NCBI RefSeq assembly: GCF_002878395.1
Contig: NC_061120.1
Location: forward strand, 99,956,821 to 100,020,820
Direction: 5' to 3'
DNA from: Capsicum annuum
Taxonomy: Eukaryota; Streptophyta; Magnoliopsida; Solanales; Solanaceae
DNA: 64,000 nucleotides
Made by a program: the position numbers and the translations under genes
Part shown: piece by piece, positions 11,672 through 23,839 of the stretch
Position numbering within the stretch: position 1 is the stretch's first letter
Layout of the letters: every line of letters starts with the position of its first letter
The notes under the pieces: model-generated
What the model was told of the DNA's origin: nothing
What the model saw: only the letters and a program-made list of their open reading frames with translations
Databases searched by the model: none

Positions 11672-13000
11672 TGGTAACACCCCATAAATTCAAGTCAATG
11701 TTAGAACCATGCATTAAGTACATGCAAAATAAAAAATAATGTTTTGGTAGTTTTCTAAGTAATTTATACATTTGTTAAGCCCTTAAATAACTCCTAGGTC
11801 ATAGACAAGTAAAAATATCCCTTACCTATTGAGTTCTTGAGAAGAATCTTGACATAGTCAATTTCAAATGAACATAACTTTGAAATTACTAAGTTATTTT
11901 TAGCTCAAGATCCACCAAAATATAGATAATTATATTATGTTTACAACACATCCCGTGTTGCCTTAATCCGACATCGGAGTAAAAGGTTATGGACAAGTTA
12001 CTGAAGCACTGTCTAAGCTGCTAGTGACTACAACTCAGGCTATAACTCGTAGCCAGACTCTATGATTCACCAGGAGAATGAGTCATCTCAGAAGTAAGGA
12101 CAAAAATGTGATTCCTAGATGACGACTCAATCCACGATTCATCCCCAGACCCAATAAATCATCATCAAACTCATTGGGACTTATACCAATAACTTTTAGA
12201 TAATTTTAAAAGGGTTGTCTGGTCTTTTCCCACTCTTATAATACCAAAACTATGTAATTTCAGCTATTACAAGAGTTCTAAATCAATTTAATCACCCCAA
12301 ATCCCTCATAATTTTCCTCAAACTCATTCTAGGTTAGAAAATTAAGTGATTCAACTCTCAAGCATGCCTAAGCCTAGTATTTTCTCAAAGCCAAATTCCC
12401 AAAGCTTCAGTCCAAGATTTCATCAGTCTGGGTATGTGGGGTATTTTATTAGGGATTCCTTTAACCTTTATACCTAGAACCTAGTTTTAAATTCTGAATT
12501 TCAATTATGGTTACCCAGATAGAATTACAAACTTCAATTCAATTCTCCTTGATATATTTACATTCATGAGCATATATTTATAATTATGTATGACTCCTTA
12601 TGAATATATTATATCGTTCATGATATTCTCATGATCATGCATTATTTAAATAATATTACCTCAGATTTAAAGCATATGATTAAGCTATATATGACGTATC
12701 AGTTTTCAAGACTATTAAGCATTATTAATCATGATTTTTTAAATTTCAGTCCATATTAGTAGACATATCATTTTTTCATATGAAAATTAGTATTTTCATA
12801 TACTTAGATTTATGAAACCTCCGTATGTTCATAAATTTATGATTTTGGACTTGTGGTATGAAATTTCCCATTTTCATTTCAAACATTAAATATTCATAAT
12901 TAATTGTATTAATTAGAGATGGCGGGTTATGAACCCTCAATGATCTAGGATATCATATATTTTCATTCAAACACTCTGTCCTTTAGTTTCTATGATTTAG
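11672..13000 (+). repeat. RE3 3' LTR, first part
   Basis: It starts TGGTAACACCCCATAAATTC and follows group I in order: GAACCATGC, TAAATAACTCC, CTCAAGATCCACCAAA. It is interrupted at 13000 by RE5 and resumes at 29216. The donor-like TGG/GTATGT is at 12432. Confidence 0.8.
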
Positions 13001-14185
13001 TGTAAGACCCCATAAAAATTTTAATGAATTTATTTTTGACCGTCCTACATGCGTAATATCAGTTTTAACTTAGATTCTGATTGGGGATGTTGAAGGGGTT
13101 TTGGAAGGTTTTAAAATTTTTGGAAGGAGTTCGAGAAAATTTTGAGACCACAAGGAAATAATCCTCCATGATAGTAGCATGCCGCGCCACTTAGCCTCTA
13201 CAATAAGGGCGTAGCATGGAGGCTAAGCTCCATGATAGCGGCATGCCACACCAATATATATTTTTCATTAAGTTTTTTTTTTTCACTTAGGATGAGGGAC
13301 TTTAAGTCCTTTTACCCCTTAAATGACTTTATAATATTAAAGTGACCCTTTTTCCTTCATTTTTAGAAGATCAAACTTCATTTTTTTCTTCTCTAACTCC
13401 TAATCCAAGAAAGCTCAAGGGTTTTAAAGAGGATTCACCATTCAAGCTCCAAACTTCAATTTCTCTTTAAATTCTTTGGTATTTTGTACATATTTCTCAT
13501 TCCCTAAGTTTAATTTTTTATTGTGGCCTTTATATAATCATTATTCAAGTGATTTGAACTGACGAGTTTGAAATTGAGTTGAAGGATTTTGATTGTTATC
13601 ACTTGAATTTATTTTACCATGTTTTAAAAGGATTATTCATGCTTTACTTGATGGTTTTGGGGTCTGAATGGGTACATTGTTATGAGGATTGGAATGGGGA
13701 ATATAGGTTTTCCCAAATAGATGGATTTTTGGCTTGGTAATGGCATTAACCTTAATCTACCTTTATAAACTTGATCTTGAACATGTAATTTACATAATTT
13801 AACTTATCTTTGAGAACTTTTCATTATATTAAATGATAATGGATGATAAAAATATTTTTGGGGTGCCCTTGGTGGCCATGGTTTTAGATTTTAAATAGAA
13901 CTTGGGAGTCTAATGGTTAAATAGACTGGTTTGGCATTACTAAATTAGCTTGCAAGAATATTGGTATGACAATACCAAGTTGTTAAATGCCTTAATATAA
14001 TACTCCTTGGTTAATGGTTGGGTTTACGTTCAAACCATTTTAATTTGTGCTTAAAGGGAATTGTGTAGCTCACCGTGAAGATGTAATCTTGGGAGGGACT
14101 AATATTCAAAACCATGTTTGCCGGTGTAGGGGTATATATGACCATACGTTTGGATATATATTATATTTAGATGTATATGACCTTG
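13001..14185 (+). repeat. RE5 5' LTR, first part (group II)
   Basis: It starts TGTAAGACCCC and aligns with 27303-28480 of the 3' LTR along its whole length. Shared landmarks are GGAGTTCGAG, a palindromic patch with CATGGAGGCTAA (13205-13220), TAATATAATACTCCTTGG and TGTGTAGCTCACCGT. It is interrupted at 14185 by RE6. Confidence 0.87.
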
Positions 14186-14519
14186 TGCAATACCCCGAGA
14201 ATCCAGACCAATGGTAGTGCAATGTTTTAAGCTCATGCATAGTACATTATCATTGTTTGATAGTTTTATGAGTTAGTTTGAGGTAATTAAGGCCCCAAAT
14301 AACTCCCAACTATTAGACGAATCAAAATAATCCTTACTGAATAAAATTTTGATAAGAATGTTGCTTTAGTCAACTTCAAACAAGCATATCTTTTGTTTTA
14401 CCCAGAATTTTCCAACTCAAGACCCACCAAATAATAGGAAATTGAATTAGCTTTCCAACAATACCAATTTTTCCTAAATCTGATACTCGGGTGAGAAGTT
14501 ATGGTATTTTTAGTATGGA

Positions 14520-14790
14520 ACAGTAGCCCAACACGATAAGGCTGTGTCGCGGTGATGGCCAAATATACGTTCGTCCTTTTTTAGTGTGCCATTATAATAA
14601 GCACCATGTCGCACTGATGTTTTATTTTGTGTTTGTCCTTTTTCAGTATGTCACCGCGATTGCCACCGCATCGTGCCAAGGGGTCATTTGTCAATTGTCA
14701 TTTTTCCAGTGAGGCACCGCGATGTCACCGCATCACGCCAAGTTTCCAGTTCGTGATGGTCATCTTTCTAGTGGCCCGACATGGTGATAC
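14520..14790 (+). repeat. Phased GC-rich repeat units in RE6 5' LTR
   Basis: Three to four degenerate units of about 62 bp contain CACCGCGAT and CACCGCATC-like words and TTTTTCCAGTG-like spacers. The same array is in the 3' LTR at about 19020-19300, with many CG-to-TG or CA changes. Confidence 0.7.
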
Positions 14791-15057
14791 AAAATTGGGA
14801 TTTTTAAGTTCTAGTCCCGAGTTTAATTTTCCAAGGACATTTAAGTCCTTTTTCCATCATCCTATTCAATCAAAAATGAGATTAATCATTAGTTAAGGCT
14901 ACATATTCAATATTTTCATAATTTCAACTTCAAAAAGAAACCTTATCCACCACCTAAATTCATCAAGTTCAACCATTAATTTCTCAAGAAATTTTCAAGT
15001 TTCTCTACCCAAGAACGATCAAGAACTACAATTCTTTTGCAAGATTAAAACCCAAAG

Positions 15058-16691
15058 GTATGTTAGATGTTTATCCAGGGGCCCTTTTCACTCATGGAGT
15101 CTAAGAATCCATCTTTTATGTTTTAAATCATGAAATTAAATATTTATAATGATTTATCTCCATGAAGCTTTTATGAATTTTGATTATACATGATGTTTAC
15201 AATCTACTTTCATTTAAAGCAGCCCTTATTTAGTTTTTTATGCATTATGTCCATGAACTTACATGAATTTTGAATCTTTATCATGTTTCCAAGAACTTGT
15301 TGATGATATTAAACCTTACAGAGTTTAATGGTGTTGTTTGTTGAATTTAATCCCTAATTGGTGATCTTAAAGTGAAATCATTCCATTACAACAAGTTTTG
15401 AACTATTCCCATGCTTAGTTTAAACCATGAATTGCACTTGTTTGATGAAATACCTAAATGACTGGGTTTTGAACAATGACTACTTCTTATGTGTTTACAA
15501 GTTAAGATTTTGGAATTTGTTTTCAAGTGGAATGCATTATAGTATGTTTTAAAGAATGTGGTTTCCACCTCATGTTCATGAGAATTCAAAATAAATCCTT
15601 AGTTTTATGATTTTATCACGTGATTGTGCTATCTCATTATGTCTAGAAGTATCCTCATGTTAAAGTCTTGCCCCCCATGTATTTGATCAAATTCTTAAGT
15701 GAATACTTGTGAACAATGATCTCCTTCCATGGTTTCAAAGTTTTTATGTGTCCCTGTTGTTTTTATTTCTATCGAGTCCTGGGGGTTATGACTATCTAAA
15801 ATTTAGCTGTTTACTTAATCTCAGTTGTTTCAGAATAGTTTCAGACACATATGAGCATTATCAATTCAGTCTATTATCATACCAGTTAAGCTTAGATAAG
15901 TTCAGTAATCCTAATCAATTCCCTCTTTAGTTAAGATTAGTTCAGTCCCATAATTAGTGTCAGTTCAATTGGGAGAAGGATTCAACACCGAGCGAGCCTA
16001 GTGAGAGGGCCATAAACATGGACTAGGTCCTTAGAAGCAATCCCTAATTTCTAAAACTACGTAGCTAGCGTAGATTATGAGATTTCACCTACCAATTAAA
16101 GACTGACACTCTCAGGGATCATTCGCATGCTTAGAAATGATCTCAGTAGTCACTCGCTATATTAGGACTGACTCCACAACCATTGTTAGTACCCGTGGAA
16201 TGGTATTAGCATCCTTTCAACTGGGGTTATAAGTTGGATCCCAATCAGTTTAAAGCGGAGCATGTTAGTTAGATTATACCTCCCATAGGTTTAGTTTCAG
16301 TATTCAGTTCAGAACTTAATTTTGTTTGCTTAACCATAGCATACAGTTTTTTGGCTATTCAGTTATTAGATATTAGTATTTTAGTTACAGATATATCAGA
16401 AATATATTATATTCTTGGTCATGCATTCTCATAATTTATAGCTTTTACGCATTTATATTCAGTATCCTCACGCTAACCAGACCATCTCTACTCCATGCAT
16501 GTTTACTAAAATACATTAAATCATTTAGCTAGATATCACTTTATGTTCAGTTATCCCATGATATTCATTCAGTTGGTTATCATTCACGCATATAAACCCA
16601 TGTATCTTAGCCTTACCTCATTTAGCATACCAGTATATTCAAAGTACTGATCACATACTCGTTTCTTGCGCTATGATGTTTTATATCATTG
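15058..16691 (+). other. Predicted intron in RE6 5' LTR (acceptor damaged)
   Basis: The donor CAAAG/GTATGT is intact. The acceptor, aligned from relatives, reads ATCATTG instead of ATCATAG, so the AG is lost. The implied span is 1,634 bp. Confidence 0.4.
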
Positions 16692-17114
16692 GTTTAAGCA
16701 CTCAAGTTCCTGATCGTACCTAGATATCCCAGTGCATCAGTAGCAACAGCAGTGGTGAGTCCTCATGTTCTAACGACAAGTTATGTTATTTTAATTTTTT
16801 CAATTTTAGTAAATAGTCGGAGTTAGTTGGGAACTTGTCTCATCAACTCCGTAGTTATTAAGTTAGAGGCTTTTAGACTAGAACAGATAGTTAGTTAGCT
16901 TTTTAGTATGTTTTCAAATGTTAACTTCATGATTCAGTACTGATTACAGTTTTTAAAACTTTATGGCATTTCAGTTAAAATTCTACACATGTTCTCTTTG
17001 TCATCAGTTTTGTTCAGTGATCAAATAGATATCAACTTATGGGTTAGCTTGTGGTCTCTCAAGATTGTAAGTACCGTGTGACACTCAGGGTGTAATCTTG
17101 GGGCATTAAAAACT

Positions 17115-17126
17115 TGGTATCAGAGC
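17115..17126 (+). other. RE6 primer binding site (initiator-Met tRNA)
   Basis: TGGTATCAGAGC is a 12 of 12 match, four bases after the LTR end. Confidence 0.92.
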
Positions 17127-18688
17127 CTAGTGTTTTAAAGTATTCTAGGGAGTCTGAAAGTCGCGTCAAGTAGAGTTTTGTGCATGGGTTGAAAGCACGT
17201 CACACTTATGGACAAAAGGCTACAAGACGTATTAGGCAAAAATTCTATTTTTTCATGTATCATATCATGTTATAGAAAGGTTCTATAAGAAACTTATGTA
17301 GATTCTCATCATTCTCTACTCATGTCAACTTTACCTTACTTTCAAGGTAACAGAAGTAGTAAAGCTCAAGGACCTATAGATAGAGCTTTCTTAGAAAATC
17401 CCCATAGATAGTTATGGGATTACATGCAGGCTCAAGAGTGTTCCATTAAGTGCTTTTCAGTTTAGAAGTTTTAAATATTTCATTCATGTTCATGAAAATC
17501 GTGCACTAAACTTAAAGTAAGATATGCCATCAGATCCCTCCTTAGAATCCTATGATAGAATATGTCCTAGAGTTAGAAGTATAAAACCAAAAGTTTAGCA
17601 ACAGTAGTAGAGTTAGGATAGTATAATCTGAATTTGAGCAGATTATATTTTATGGAGCTAGTTGTATGAAAGGTGAATCAATAGGCTTGAAGTAGTGTAT
17701 GCAAGAACTTAAGTTTGTTGATTTGAAATATATGTTGTAGATATGATATTTGTAGGCTATGATGAAAGAAGTATGGTTATTAAATATTTGGGGATATCTG
17801 TGTTATGTGTTAGAATCTAAGTTTGAATCTTTAAAGGTTGAGCTAATAGAAAAAAGAGTTGAAAATTCTAAGTTTGTCAGTTTTTAAGTTATTGTATGAT
17901 GAATATTGGGGCTATAAAAAGTTAAGAGTTCTTTCTTAGAAAAAAGTATCAGCAGTAGCATTTTAAACTTTCAGGTGCAGTCTTTCAAGGTGAGTTTAGT
18001 GTTTATGATTATTCTTATATCTCAGATACTAGAGTAAAGTAGTGATAGTTTAGTTTAAGAGTTATTGATTAAGTAATTCAAAGACTTAGAATGATAACTT
18101 TAAGCTATGGGGGAGAAGATAGAACAAGTAACCAAGTCAGGCTCTCAGATCCTAGTAGTGATGCTAGTATGTGTAGAAAAGCAATAGAAGAGGATGATAC
18201 CCAACCCATCTTATCTTAGTGCAAGTTTTATAGTCATCATGATATCTACTCATGCCTTACATGTCAGTTCCATAGTCATAGTTCATGTTCATGCACATCA
18301 TAAAGAATCATGTATGCTTCCAAGTTCCTAGTAGAAGGAATTCCAGTTTGCTTAGCAGTACAGATTATGTTCCATAAATTGTGAACTCTAAATTTAGATC
18401 ATGCAGCTCATGACTCATGTACTCATCCTTTAAAGTATGTTCAGTTCCAGTACTCATGCTACATACTTAATGATCAGTGAAATTCAGATTCATGCCATGC
18501 ATGTTCTCAGTTAAACCTCTTTGATGAATTCGTGTCATTAACTATCTATTTCTCAGAACTCAATTTTGCACTCCAGATGTTCAGTCATGATTCAATATGT
18601 AAGTAATTTGTGCATCATCTTAGTCCTTCCATAGTATATAAGCCAAGTCAGTGTCATTGGAGGATGAATGTTCCCAAGAGGGAGATAT
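17127..18688 (+). other. RE6 internal region, noncoding but shared with RE3
   Basis: No open frame of 60 codons or more and no gag-pol motif are present. The block near 17325-17370 (CTCATGTCAACTTTACC onward) sits where gag would start. Many blocks align with RE3 (6358-6947 and 9546-11671). The right end reads GAATGTTCCCAAGAGGGAG, which resembles the polypurine region of autonomous relatives. The interior may keep only packaging and priming signals, which is inference. Confidence 0.75.
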
Positions 18689-19571
18689 TGTAATACCCCG
18701 TGAATCCAAACCAATGTTAGCACCATGTTTCAAGCTCATGCATAGTAAATTATCATTCTTTTATAGTTTATGAGTTTCGTTTAAGGTATAATAAGGCCCC
18801 AAATAACTCCCAACTATTATAAGAATCAAAATAATCCTTACCAATTGAAATTTTGATAAGAATGTTGCTTAAGTCAACTTCAAATGAGCATATCTTTGTT
18901 CTACCCATAATTTTCCAGCTCAAGACCCACCAAATGACAGAAAATTGAATTATCTATCCAACAATACCAATTTTGTCTAAATTCGATACTCGGGTAAGAA
19001 GTTCTGGTGTTTTTAGTGTGAAGCAGTAGCCCAACGTGATAAGGCTGCATCGTGGTGATGGCCAAATTCACATTCATCCTTTTCCAGTGTGCCACCGTAA
19101 CAAGCACCACATCGTGCTGACGTGCTATTTCATATTTGTCATTTTTCAGTGTCTCACCATGATTTCCACCGCGTCGCGCCAAGGGGTTATTTCACAATTG
19201 TTATTTTCCAGTGAGGCACCCTGATGGTGCTGCATAGTGCCAAGGATCCAGTTTGCGGTGGTCAGCTTTTAAGTGGCCTAACATGATTACACCATGTTGC
19301 GTCGTTATGCAAAACTGGGATTTTTTAGTTTCTAGTCCCGAGTTTAATTTTCCAAGGACATTTAAGTCCTTTTCCCTTCATCCTATTCAATCAAAAATGG
19401 GATTAATCATTAGTTAAGGCTATACATTTAATATTTTCAAAATGAAACCCTAGCCACCACCCAAATTCATCAAGTTCAACCATTAATTTCTCAAGAAAGT
19501 TTAAGAATTCAAGTTTCTCCACCCAAGAACGATCAAGACCTACAATTCTGTTGCAAGATTAAAACTCTAAG

Positions 19572-21213
19572 GTATGTTAGAAGTTCATCCATGGGCCCTT
19601 TTCACCCATGGAGTCCAAAAATCCATCTTTTATGTTTTAAATCATCAAATTACATGTTTATAATGATTTATCCCCATGAAGCTTTTATGAATTTTGATTA
19701 TACATGATGTTCATAATCTATTTTCATTGAAAAAAGCCCTTGTTACATTTTTTATGAATTATGTCCATGAACTTACATGAATTTTGAATCTTTTTCATGT
19801 TTCCATGAAATTATTGGTGATATTAAATCTTACATATTTGAATGGTGTTATTTGTTGAATTTAAACCCTAATTGGTGATCTTAAAAGTGAAACCATGCTG
19901 TTACTGCAAGTTTTGAAACTATTCTCATGCTTAGTTTAAACCATGAACTGCAATCATTTGATGAAATGCCTAAATGATTGGGTTTTGTACAATGACTACT
20001 TATTACATGTTTACAAGTTAAGATTTTGGAATTTGTTTTCAAGTGGAATGTATTATAGTGTGTTTTAAATATTGTGGTTTCCATATCATGTTCAGGAGAA
20101 TTTGAAATAAATCCTCAGTTTTATGATTTTATCACATGATTGTGTTATCGCATTATGTCTAGAAGTTTCCTCATGTTAAAGTCTTGACCCTCATGTGTTT
20201 GATGAAATGCTTAAGTGAATAATTGTGAAAAATGATATCCTTCCATGTTTCAAAACTTTCATGTCCCTGTTGTTGTTATTACTATTAAGTCCTGGGGATT
20301 ATGAATAGCCAAAATTTAGCTATTTACTTAGTCTCAATGGTTTCAAAATAGTTTTAGATACGTATGAGCATTATTAGTTTAGTCTGTTGTCATATCAGTC
20401 AAACTTAGATCAATTTAGTAATCCAAATCAATTCCCTCTTTAGTTAAGCTTAACTCAGTCTCGTAATCAGTGCCAGTTCAGTTGAGGGTAGGATTCAACA
20501 CCGAGCAAGCCTAGGGATGGGGGATCACTCATCAGTTAGGACTAGGTCCTTAGAAGCAATCCCTAAGTTTAAAAAGTACACAGCTAGTGTAGGTTATAAG
20601 ATGTCACCTGCCAGTTTATGACTGATACTCCAAGGGATCACCTACCAGCTTAGGACTGATCTCAGGGGTCACCCGCAAGATTAGGACTGACTCCACAACC
20701 ATTGTTAGTACCCATGGCATGGTACTAGCACCCTTCCAACTAGGGTTATAGGTTAGAACCTAATCAGTTCAGAGTGGGGCATGTCGGGTTAGATGATACC
20801 TCCCACAGTTTAAATTTCAGTATTCAGTTCAAAACTCAGTTCAGTTTTGATTGACCATAGCATATAGTTTATCAGTTATTGAGTTATCAGATTTTAATAT
20901 TTCAGTTATAGATTATATCAAAAACATATTATATGCTTGGTCATGAATTCTCATAGTTTACAGCTTTTATGCATTTATATTCAGTATCCTCATGCTAACC
21001 AGACCATCTCTACTCCATGCATATTTACTAAGTTACTTTATATCATTTAGCTAGTTATTACTTCATGTTCAGTTATCCCATGCTATTCATTTAGTTGGTT
21101 ATCATTTATGCATATAAACCCATGCTTCTCAGCCTTACATCATTTAGCATACCAGTACATTCAAAGTACTTATTGCATACTCGTCTCTTGTGCTATGATA
21201 TTTCATATCATAG
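19572..21213 (+). other. Predicted intron in RE6 3' LTR
   Basis: The donor TAAG/GTATGT and the acceptor TTTCATATCATAG/GTTCAG span 1,642 bp. Both sites are canonical in this copy. Confidence 0.45.
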
Positions 21214-21280
21214 GTTCAGACATTTAAGTTGCTCGTCATACCTAGATATTCCAGCGCACCAGTAGTAGCAGCAGTAGTGA

Positions 21281-21299
21281 GTCCTCATGTTTTGAGGAC
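21281..21299 (+). repeat. Perfect LTR hairpin, RE6 3' LTR
   Basis: GTCCTCATGTTTTGAGGAC folds as a 7-bp stem with a 5-nt loop. The same stem with a different loop is at 63755 (RE13), and a 6-bp version is at 43651 (RE9). Confidence 0.75.
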
Positions 21300-21604
21300 C
21301 AGTTATGTAATTTTAATTTTTCTCAGTTTTAGCAAACAGTCAAAGTTAGTTGGGGGCTTGTCCCATCAACTCCTCAGTTATTCAGTTAGAGGCTTTCAAA
21401 CAAGTACAGAAAGTTAGTTAGCTTTTCAGTATGTTTTCAAATGTTGACTTCATGATTCAGTATTGATTAAAGTTTTTAAAACCTTATGGCATTTTAGTTA
21501 AAATTTCATACATGTTCTCTTTGTCATCAGTTTTGTTCAGTTCTCATAGAAGTTACCCGCTCATGGGTTAGCTTGCGTTCTCTCAGGATTGTAAGCACCA
21601 CTTG

Positions 21605-22266
21605 GCTAACGGCACCCATTGGCTATATGGATCCATCTCCCCTTATTGGAAGGTCCCCAATGCATGTTAAACACATGAACCGATCATACGGTTTCAATTA
21701 TGAAATGCGTTTTGATACATGTGGTTTTGATTATGCATATTACATATGCAATTTTGATTGTTTTTTTAGAAATGGACTTATTTTGTTTCTTTCTCCTAAA
21801 CACATGTCTGTGCTCTCCTCACTGGCTATTTCTAAACTCAACATTATTTCGTGATATAGGGTTCGAGGGTATTTCTGTTGCTCTTATACATGTTAAGTGA
21901 TTTGGTACTTCTGTGGATCTGGTGTGAAGTGGTGAGCCTTTATCTTTTAGAAAGTCCAGTCATTTCACTTCTTTTCTTTATTTCTTAGTATTTCTTTTTG
22001 GATTCTTTTGGTCATAATCAGGTGCATGTCCTGATTTAGTTGTTATTTTTGGTTTTAGAGGATTTTATGAATAAGTATTGGGATTGATGGTTATTTGTTT
22101 TAGATTATTAAATTTTTATTTGATTTATCTATTCTTCTTATTACTTCTTTGGTTGTATTTTTCTATTCAGTATATTTTTCTTTTGAGGTAAGGGAAAATG
22201 GGTTGTGTCCGACCCATGATGAGCTTAAGATTGCCCATTATGGCCAGGCCTAGGTTTGGGTCATGA
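21605..22266 (+). repeat. RE5 5' LTR, second part
   Basis: It resumes the RE5 LTR after RE6 and aligns with 28510-29215. Shared stretches are GGCTAAC, CACTGGCTATTTCTAA-type sequence, GGTTCGAGGG/GGTCCGAGGG, GTGAAGTGGTGAGCC, TTTTAGAGG and GGCCAGGCCTAGGTTTGGGTC near the end. It contains no gene. The overlapping open frames at 21573-21900 are incidental. Confidence 0.87.
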
Positions 22267-22272
22267 AAAACT

Positions 22273-22284
22273 TGGTATCAGGGC
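22273..22284 (+). other. RE5 primer binding site (initiator-Met tRNA)
   Basis: TGGTATCAGGGC is an 11 of 12 match to the complement of the tRNA-iMet 3' end, just after the LTR. Confidence 0.88.
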
Positions 22285-22475
22285 ACGGTTCAGGGTTGCT
22301 GGGTGTCCATAAAGTTGTGTCGAGTAGAATCCCATTTATTGGTGTGTAGTTCGCCACACTTATAAGGGGGTTATAGGTATTGAGGCATGTTTCCTCTTTT
22401 TGTGTTCTATATTTGGCTATAGAGTCTAGTTATCTTAAAACTTATCTAACTCTTGGATTACTCATATTTTAGAAG

Positions 22476-23690
22476 ATGCCACCCCAAAGATCTGATAATC
22501 ATTCAAACTTTGCTGTAATATTTTCCCAGCCGAGAAAAATATGAAGGGAACTCGCCATATTTATGGAGTGCAGACCCAATCTAGGGTCCCTGCTCCTGAC
22601 TGTACTACTCTGCGTGGGGTTCTATTTTTCCCTACTTGTCCTCCTTGGGATTCTTGGGCTGGTGATACTCATGCTCAATCACCTTAGGAAAATATGTCTA
22701 ATGCAGATTTCCATCATTCTATCTATATGCTTGCTTAATTAGTGGCATCACAGACTCATCGGTTCAATCATGTTGGTTCTGTTGCTGATTCATCTGAGGT
22801 CACTCATCTTATCTAGTTTATGAGTTTGAATTCCCCAACATTTATAGTATCTAAGGTTGAAGAGGATCCTTAGGGGCTTATTGATGAGATGGAAATTTTT
22901 TTTAGGATTATGCATGCTACTGATTTAGAGGGTGTAGAGTTTGTTACCTATTAGTTATAAGACATGGCTTACTAGTGGTATGAGAAATGAGAAGCAATAA
23001 GGGGTGATGATGTTGAACCAGCAGTGTGGAATAAGTATTAAGGTGTTTTTCTTGATCATTTCTTTCCTCGGGAGTTGATAGAGGCTAAGGTTGAAGACTT
23101 TTTGAACTTGAACCAGGGTAAGATAAGTGTTAAAGAGTATGAACTAAAGTTCCAATAGTTGTACCATTATATTCCGATGTTAGTGTCAAATATGAGGTCC
23201 AAAATAAGAAAATTTACTTTAAGTTTGTCCCGTGATTTGGTGTTGGAGTGTAAGGTTTCTATGATAAGTAATACTATGGACATCTCTAGGCTGTTCATGT
23301 ACATGCAAAAAATGGAGGATGAGAAAAAAAGTAAGTAGAGATAGGAGAAAAGTAGAGCAATAAGTTTAGATATTCATAGCAGGGTGCAAGTCAGTAGAAT
23401 AGTAGGATAGATGGTAGACAGCAAACCAAGAAAAAAAATTGCAAAAATTGTTATTCAACAGCTAGTGCTCCTTATCTTAAGCCTTCTGGTGATCATCATT
23501 TTCAGGGTAGAAGAGGTCCTAAGGCATACCGTGCCCAATATCATTTTAGTAGAGCTCAGTTGGGCCCACCTTACTTTTCATGATAATTTTATGGGTAGCT
23601 TCACTGTGGTTATTTTGAGAAAAGAAGGAATTTTTATTTCAATTATTGTCAGCCTGGTTATCTATAGTGAAATTATCTTATAGTAAAAGT
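22476..23690 (+). pseudogene. RE5 gag remnant
   Basis: It starts at ATG 22476 (MPPQRSDNHS), an initiation context typical of Tekay gag. Frameshifts and stops follow. The capsid core is readable at 22870-23340: FRIMHATDLEGVEFV, then WNKY-GVFLDHFFPRELIEAK, then LNLNQGKISVKEYELKF. These are the standard retrotransposon-gag landmarks. The expected zinc knuckle at about 23580-23690 is too degenerate to show its cysteines. The protein would have formed virus-like particles with the genomic RNA. Confidence 0.85.
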
Positions 23691-23839
23691 TGACACTGGA
23701 GCTAATAAGGTTCTAGTCTCCACTTCTTCGGCTCCTGTACCTAAGAACACCACCTTAGGTACCGATAGTGGCTGAGATTATCTCTATGCACTTGATACTC
23801 TTCAGGAATATGAGGCATCACCAGAGGTTATCATTGGTA

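Larger units (their letters stand above)
14186..17110 (+). repeat. RE6 5' LTR (group I), 2.9 kb
   Basis: It starts TGCAATACCCC and ends near CTTGGGGCATTAAA. It contains GC-rich repeat units at 14520-14790 (spaced about 62 bp, each with CAGTG or CAGTAT followed by CACCGCGAT-like sequence), the donor CAAAG/GTATGT at 15058, ATCGAGTCCTGGGGG near 15770, the motif block GGTACTAGCACCC-like near 16200, and the 3' hairpin position near 16759. The open frame at 14627-14896 is an accident of the GC-rich array. Confidence 0.87.
14186..21604 (+). mobile_element. RE6: complete non-autonomous LTR element (LARD-like)
   Basis: It has a 5' LTR (14186-17110), a perfect primer site (17115-17126), an internal region of only about 1.56 kb with no domain and no long frame, a purine-rich tract at about 18677-18688, and a 3' LTR (18689 to about 21604). 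It lies inside the RE5 5' LTR. The flank is CCTTG (14181-14185), and ACTTG (21600-21604) on the right matches 4 of 5. The 3' LTR lacks roughly 35-45 terminal bases present in the 5' LTR. In the first 70 aligned LTR positions I count about 10 differences, so the insertion is not recent. Confidence 0.85.
18689..21604 (+). repeat. RE6 3' LTR (group I)
   Basis: It starts TGTAATACCCCGTGAATCC. It runs parallel to the 5' LTR: the GC-rich array at 19020-19300, the donor TCTAAG/GTATGT at 19572, AAGTCCTGGGGATTATG near 20287, the acceptor ATCATAG at 21213 and the perfect hairpin at 21281. It breaks off after GATTGTAAGCACCA, short of the expected terminus. The open frames here are incidental. Confidence 0.87.

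Noticed and set aside
14627..14896. 89-codon frame near the RE6 palindromic array as a protein
   Set aside because: It reads through the GC-rich LTR array, where stops are rare. The counterpart in the 3' LTR is not open, so it is not conserved.
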